Assembly: GCA_037951105.1 (NCBI GenBank)
Contig: JBAMJV010008053.1
Location: forward strand, 1-64,000
Direction: 5' to 3'
Length of the DNA stretch: 64,000 nt
Origin: Echinarachnius parma
Taxonomy: Eukaryota; Echinodermata; Echinoidea; Clypeasteroida; Echinarachniidae
Part shown: positions 59,000 through 64,000 of the stretch, in pieces
Numbering within the stretch: the stretch's first letter is position 1
Layout: each line of letters begins with the position of its first letter
The notes under the pieces: model-generated
What the model was told of the DNA's origin: nothing
Database searches by the model: none
Seen by the model: the letters and a program-made list of their open reading frames with translations, nothing else
Made by a program: the position numbers and the translations under genes

Positions 59000-59229
59000 T
59001 TAATAATTCTGCTACTCTCAACCCTGGTACATACATGGTTACAGTCCAAGTAAGATTGAAATGTGGCTCCTCGGCACTGTGTGCACCCACAAGGCGACTG
59101 GCTGGAATGCTCTCAAGAGGAGCGGAAAGTGTGCGCTTCGTCTGCACGAATGATCACAGTGTGTATCCGGGGTAATACTGATGATGTACAAAGCTATGAC
59201 ACTGCTTACGTATAACTTAAAAGCAATGG
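59000..59229. other. No feature recognised
   Basis: A GC-balanced stretch (59035-59170) has open frames on both strands but no recognisable domain. Confidence 0.3.
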
Positions 59230-59745
59230 TATAGTCGAATAATGTTCTACATGCATCGGGGTATCCCGAGACTCGAGGCTAGACAAGTGTGGACGCAGGG
59301 TAAGAATCCAATGTATTCTACATGCATCGAGGTGAGACAAAATGATGTGTGGACCTAATGTTAAGCGTCGAATGTGTTATCCATGCATCAGAGTGCCATC
59401 GAGACTCGGGTCGAGACGAGGTAATGTGTGGAAGCAGGTATAAGTATAAGGATGTATAACACGTGCATGATCGGGATAACCTCGAGATTTCGGGTGAGAC
59501 ACGTGTGCACGCAGGGTTATAATCCAATGCAGTGAAAATACAGAGGCGTTTCTCGAGCCTCGGGTGATCGGACACATGTGGACGCATCGTTATAAGCCAC
59601 CTTTCCTGATCCTCGAGCAGGCACGTGTGGACGCATGGCTATAAAAATCAAACGAATCAAATGCATTGAACATGCAACAAAGGCGTTTTCTCGAGACTCG
59701 GGATCAGCATGATCAGACGCAATGCTCCGTGTGGACACAGACCAA
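59230..59745. repeat. Degenerate tandem repeat, unit about 60-80 bp
   Basis: CACGTGTGGACGCAKGGTTAT-like phrases recur near 59284, 59347, 59420, 59500, 59573 and 59624, together with CTCGAGACTCGGG and CATGCATC phrases. Period is irregular. Confidence 0.65.
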
Positions 59746-61070
59746 CATCCATTCTCATTCTACGCACGTTGTAGAAGCAATTGGCGCGAAGAGGAGAAGT
59801 GCTCATGCGAGAATTAATTGGCCGACTCTTTCCGGCGTCCGAAATGGCAAATCTGCCTAGTCTAAATGTCGACTCCGTAGTTGAAATGAAATGAAATGAA
59901 ATAAAATAGGGATCTAATCCCCGAATCGCACATGACCGGAATGCCGGTTTACTAGCATTGTAGCAGCAACAAACGTGAGAGAAATCATAATATAATATGC
60001 CTAACGCTATTATAGCGTTATAGGCACATAACGTGATTACCGTTAGTGGCCGACTTGTTGATTTGTTAATATACGAGAAAATAATTATAAAGGCAAGTAA
60101 AATCAGAAATGTCAGTGCACATTGACCTTCAAATAATTATATTCGCAGTAAGGTTTTATCAAGAGAAGTTAAATAAGTTTAATTAACTCAAACATATAGA
60201 CAAACTGACCAGAAATATATATTATAAATGAAAAAGGCCAATAAAATGGGATTACTCCGGGCTCCTATTTCCGTTGCCTGTTTTTCATTTGATTGTAATC
60301 AACTGTACATTGCTTTACAGACAAGACAGTGGAGTCCCTCGTTCAAATCCCAACCCGTGTTATAATTATTCATAATTTACAATAATATAACGTTTTGCGA
60401 AATGTCTCATTTCGGGGGCAATAAGTGTTATATTAGTTTTCTAACAAATATGTTGATACAATGTAGCAGCCTTCTCTTCATTTTCGCAAAATAATAATGT
60501 TATTGTTTCGCTTCTTTTTACTGAACGTCATGATTATGCGGACACGTACTTCCAAGAAAGGTTATACACGTCTGGTGTACATGATTGTTGACGCTTTTTG
60601 CCAGTTGGTTTTATATATTACTGGAAAGAAGCTATAGTCATGATAGTGGACATTGTATAAACAACAATTATACCCATCTGAAAATTTGATTTTAAATATT
60701 GTAAAAATGTAATTGATTGATAATTCAAATTGACAATACATACACTCCAAAATACATGCCATCTCATGAATGTGTTATACTACGGGTATTATTATGGTCA
60801 TTTCATCATTTTCGAAAGAGAAAAAAGGGATATTTTGTTACGAGATTTGATGGACTTACCATTACAGGATGAACGTCACCAATGTATTTCGGCAAAACAC
60901 GAAACTTGCTCAAACGAATCTGAAATAAAACAAAATGAGGAAGGAGAGAGAAGAAAGTAAGAAAATAGTTCAAGCATTCTTTATCAATAAGAAAAAGACG
61001 AAACAAATTCAGCGTGGTATCGGATTATAATCAGAATCGCACTTGGCTACAAATAAACTGTATACAGGTA
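59746..61070. other. No gene recognised
   Basis: Short (GAAAT)n at 59880-59905; the rest is AT-rich. The frame at 60730-60960 is short and unrecognised. Confidence 0.35.
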
Positions 61071-61350
61071 AAGGGACTTAGTAACATTGTCCAAATCCTC
61101 AAAATCCAATTGAAATTCTAGCGGTTCCCTCATAGTGTGTTGTATTCTTATTAACAAAAAAAAGCATGGGACAGGTTTTGTTATTTCAAATGTCCCTTTC
61201 GTTAAAAAGATATTTACGATTGAAGTGTTCAGATGTCAAATTATCCAATGGATCGTCAGAACCGTGTACAAAGTGAGTGCAATGAGTAATAAGTTAGTGA
61301 ATGTCACTTTGCATTTAAAGTCCATTTAACTTGAAATTTTCACAGAACAC
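61071..61350. mobile_element. rep-C copy, right end missing
   Basis: Starts AAGGGACTTAGTAACATTGT and runs to about 61350, where rep-A sequence takes over at CTACAGTTTTGG. Confidence 0.7.
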
Positions 61351-61351
61351 C

Positions 61352-61802
61352 TACAGTTTTGGTAAGGATGAGCTGAGTAACCAAAACCTGCACAATAAAT
61401 TACAAACTAATATTTATAACTCCACCATGCTCGAAAGGTATAGAAAATTACAAACGACTCTTAAGTAAAAAGCCTGTATCATTCAGAAAGAGCCATTCAA
61501 ACACAAGAGGGCGCTCTCTAAAAAAGCATTGGTTTTCAACCATTTTCATACAAAATTCATGCATGTGATGTTTTGTTGAAATAATGGTTGAATAGAGAGA
61601 TCATCAACAACTTATTTACAAACATTTTTAGAAAATGTTTGAAAAAGTTGTAAGCATTTGGATTAATGTAAACATTTTAAACTAAAAAAATTAAGTTTAT
61701 TCTGCACGCTCTTTTCAAATTTTAACACTCAGGTTTTCATATTTCACACAAAATTACTTCGTGGCAGCGCACCTCTATACCAAAACTGAAGTACTCCTTT
61801 AA
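61352..61802. mobile_element. rep-A copy, left end missing
   Basis: Starts ACAGTTTTGGTAAGG and ends ACTGAAGTACTCCT before TTAA (61799-61802). Junction with rep-C leaves both inner ends short, suggesting a deletion across two adjacent elements. Confidence 0.7.
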
Positions 61803-62160
61803 TGTGACTGATATTACTAATTGTGTTTATGGAACGGGGATTATAGCTCCTTTCGGACTGAGCTCTCATATATCTTTCCTACGGAGTCTGTTTCTGAACT
61901 TAGTGAAATCAAGAATTTGCCAAGCTTTATTGTTGTTTAAAATTTTGTTTCATTGATTATAAATTGGAGGTCAGAATTTGGTACTGATTGTGAAGGTAAT
62001 CTTGTACTTTACAAGCTCGAGAACACTCAGATTTTTTGAAATTTTTAAATATTTTTTGTATCAGAAATTGAACAACTGAGAAAAATTCACCCTCCAAACC
62101 AGCCCAAATTCACCCAGATCTTCGCCGCTTAGATCGATGACGTATAACAAGGGGTAGATT
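61803..62160. other. No feature recognised
   Basis: AT-rich; no convincing gene. Confidence 0.3.
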
Positions 62161-62530
62161 CTCTGCTATATCGATTGCGCATGCGCGATCGCCGAGGTAT
62201 AACATCAGTTTGCGTGCAGTATTTTGTTTACAAACATCGGCTAGCTCGTTTTCGCCAAACATCGGAAATGAAAACAAAATCTAGAAAATTGCCCCAATGT
62301 TGGTGTAAAACGTACATACATCTTTACCGTACATGACGTGGTTATTTTCGCTCACAATTAATCGATTTGTTTGACAAATTGAGAGACGCAAATTGGAACG
62401 TGCCTCGAAAAAAAAATTGCCCGTCAGTTGAATGATACGGAACACGCACTAGAGTTTCTGCGGGCCCTCCCCGCGAGACGGGTTGTGCTCTAGCTACCTA
62501 GCTAGCTGCCGCGCCAACTGCCTTGTAAGT
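62161..62530 (+). promoter_or_regulatory. Candidate CpG-type promoter with NRF-1-like site
   Basis: TGCGCATGCGC at 62176-62186 matches the palindromic NRF-1 consensus. Nearby GCGATCG and CGGGCCCTCCCCGCGAGACGG raise local CpG. GCCTTGTAAGTGC at 62520 could be a splice donor for a non-coding first exon. No coding frame follows in the window, so this is only a candidate. Confidence 0.25.
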
Positions 62531-63700
62531 GCAACTATTAAAAAGTTCGTCGAAAGGAACGAAAATGCAAAGATTATTACGATCGCACCTATTCTAGACT
62601 GGATTGGGTTTTGAGGCAGTGTTTAATATTTTCTTCTTTTTTTCAATCTTTGGCCAGTGCGAGTACTTGGACAATAAATATTTCATATTCTGTATGATTT
62701 CAACTTTCTGTAAAGATATCATTTGGCTAATATTGCTTTTTCTTTGAAGCAAAACTTTAAGACTTTAAGTGTATGCATGTTCGCACGGTCACGTATGCGT
62801 ATAATTAATGTTTAAATTATACCAAATATACGACACTTCTAAAATAAAATAGATAGCTCTATTCTTCACGACACAAGACGATGCATACAACACTACAACA
62901 AATGTCTCCCTTAGGTCGACCTGCCTCCATCCGAAGTGCAGAATTCTATGGAAATTACTTTGTTTGTAAATAAATTGGCTTGGCTAATTATCGTTATGAT
63001 GGTTATGACGTAATAATTGCGATGTAAGTATGCAGTTGCCCTTTAGTCCGCAAGCGGTTAAGAAGCCCTTTTAGTTTCCGTATACAAGTGGCATCAACAA
63101 TATTCCATTATGTATCGATGATGTGAGTGTTAAAGTACTACATTGGGTTATCACATAGTCTATCTTGCCTATATGAGATCATAATTATGTTATGTTTAAA
63201 TATTATGGAACTTGTACATTACGACGTGTAGTCAACCGTTTAATACACTTAATTATAATATTATACTCTGCGAATGACGTCACTACCGTTTAGTGTAACG
63301 ATACTAAAGTATATTAAAGCTCGAACTGTTCTTGTAGGAAAACCAAGAAGTCACATTATTCACATATTATCAAGTACTGACTACAGACATGATTATACAC
63401 TTTATTTTACCATAACAACTTCCTTAAAGTAGCTACGCATCGATTTCACATGGTAAGGTTCAGCTTTTATGACTGACCTTTTATCTTTTCCACACGAATG
63501 TACTATACAGCAGTGAATCGCTTTACATATACCAACATTATAGCTACTCAAAAGGACTACCCCTAAAAACAGACTTGAATCTGTGACGTCACACCAGGGA
63601 AACGATGTATACTCAGCAGAGTGCAGAATATGCACACGAGTATTATGTCCTTCATCTTGGTCTAGCGCAATATATTATATGCCGCAAGAGGCAGGAGGGA
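62531..63700. other. No feature recognised
   Basis: AT-rich with short frames only. Confidence 0.3.
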
Positions 63701-63707
63701 AAGGTGT

Positions 63708-63773
63708 GGTGTGGGGGGGGGGGGGGCGGGGGGTAGGGGGGGGGTAGGGGGTAGGGGGGTGAGGGTGTAGGGG
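63708..63773 (+). repeat. G-rich tract, possible G-quadruplex
   Basis: Many runs of three or more G separated by TA, C or TGA. Could fold as a G-quadruplex, and is also prone to assembly error. Confidence 0.7.
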
Positions 63774-64000
63774 ACTGCAGGCACTCACCCATCTCCGTCG
63801 GGGCAGTCCGTTAACGCTATCCGGTGCTATGTGACAAGGGCTTTGGCATGTTTAGTACATGCGGCAGCATCATTATACCAGTGGCAGTATATATGGTATC
63901 ATAATTTAGTAGGTCAAGTCGATAAGGTTACAGGACTATTTTTATATAAAAGTGTTCCTGATAATTACTGTAATTTGATCTGCCAAGCACTCAATTCGCA

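Overview
The window is eukaryotic and looks like an invertebrate deuterostome genome; an echinoderm is my best guess, but the species cannot be named from sequence alone. The evidence is one intron-bearing gene family (RING / B-box / coiled-coil / propeller-like TRIM proteins, expanded in echinoderms and amphioxus), an AT-rich background full of short inverted-repeat transposons, tRNA-derived SINE-like sequences, a decayed LINE, and many microsatellites and poly-C/G tracts. There are no operons, rRNA genes or CRISPR arrays.

Layout. 1-1.6 kb: duplicated poly-C-rich repeats. 1.7-9.2 kb and 11.6-22.4 kb: two copies of one tandem duplication, each carrying a TRIM-type gene on the + strand. The second gene is complete (exons 10804-10931 and 13381-15202, 649 residues). 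The first has only its last exon in the window, with an in-frame stop that removes the final 125 residues. Both introns share an old MITE-like repeat and a decayed fragment of the RING exon. They then differ by TTAA-flanked insertions whose empty sites can be read in the partner copy. Downstream of each gene, at the matching position, sits a different but related inverted-repeat element, each with its own recurring 14-mer.

22.4-23.7 kb: a small MITE, a long CA array and a SINE-like repeat. 23.7-28.1 kb: a nest of foldback elements inserted into one another, including one whose arms are tandem 16-mers. 28.1-33.2 kb: MITEs, a tRNA-like sequence, a six-copy satellite of about 195 bp, and a 270-bp element with a 6-bp target duplication. 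33.4-50 kb: trinucleotide arrays, several copies of a TTAA-flanked family (rep-C), a hairpin-rich foldback element (35.2-36.6 kb), one MITE nested in another (39.7-40.7 kb), a 102-bp hAT-like MITE, and a tandem array interrupted by a SINE-like element. 50-64 kb: one weak candidate first exon with E2F-like sites, a 1.9-kb foldback element with nearly identical arms in a minisatellite, tRNA-derived SINEs, minisatellites, and sequence in which I recognise little.

The TRIM proteins would be cytosolic RING-type ubiquitin-ligase candidates. Nothing else in the window is clearly a host gene; most of its interest lies in dated layers of transposon insertion around a recent gene duplication.
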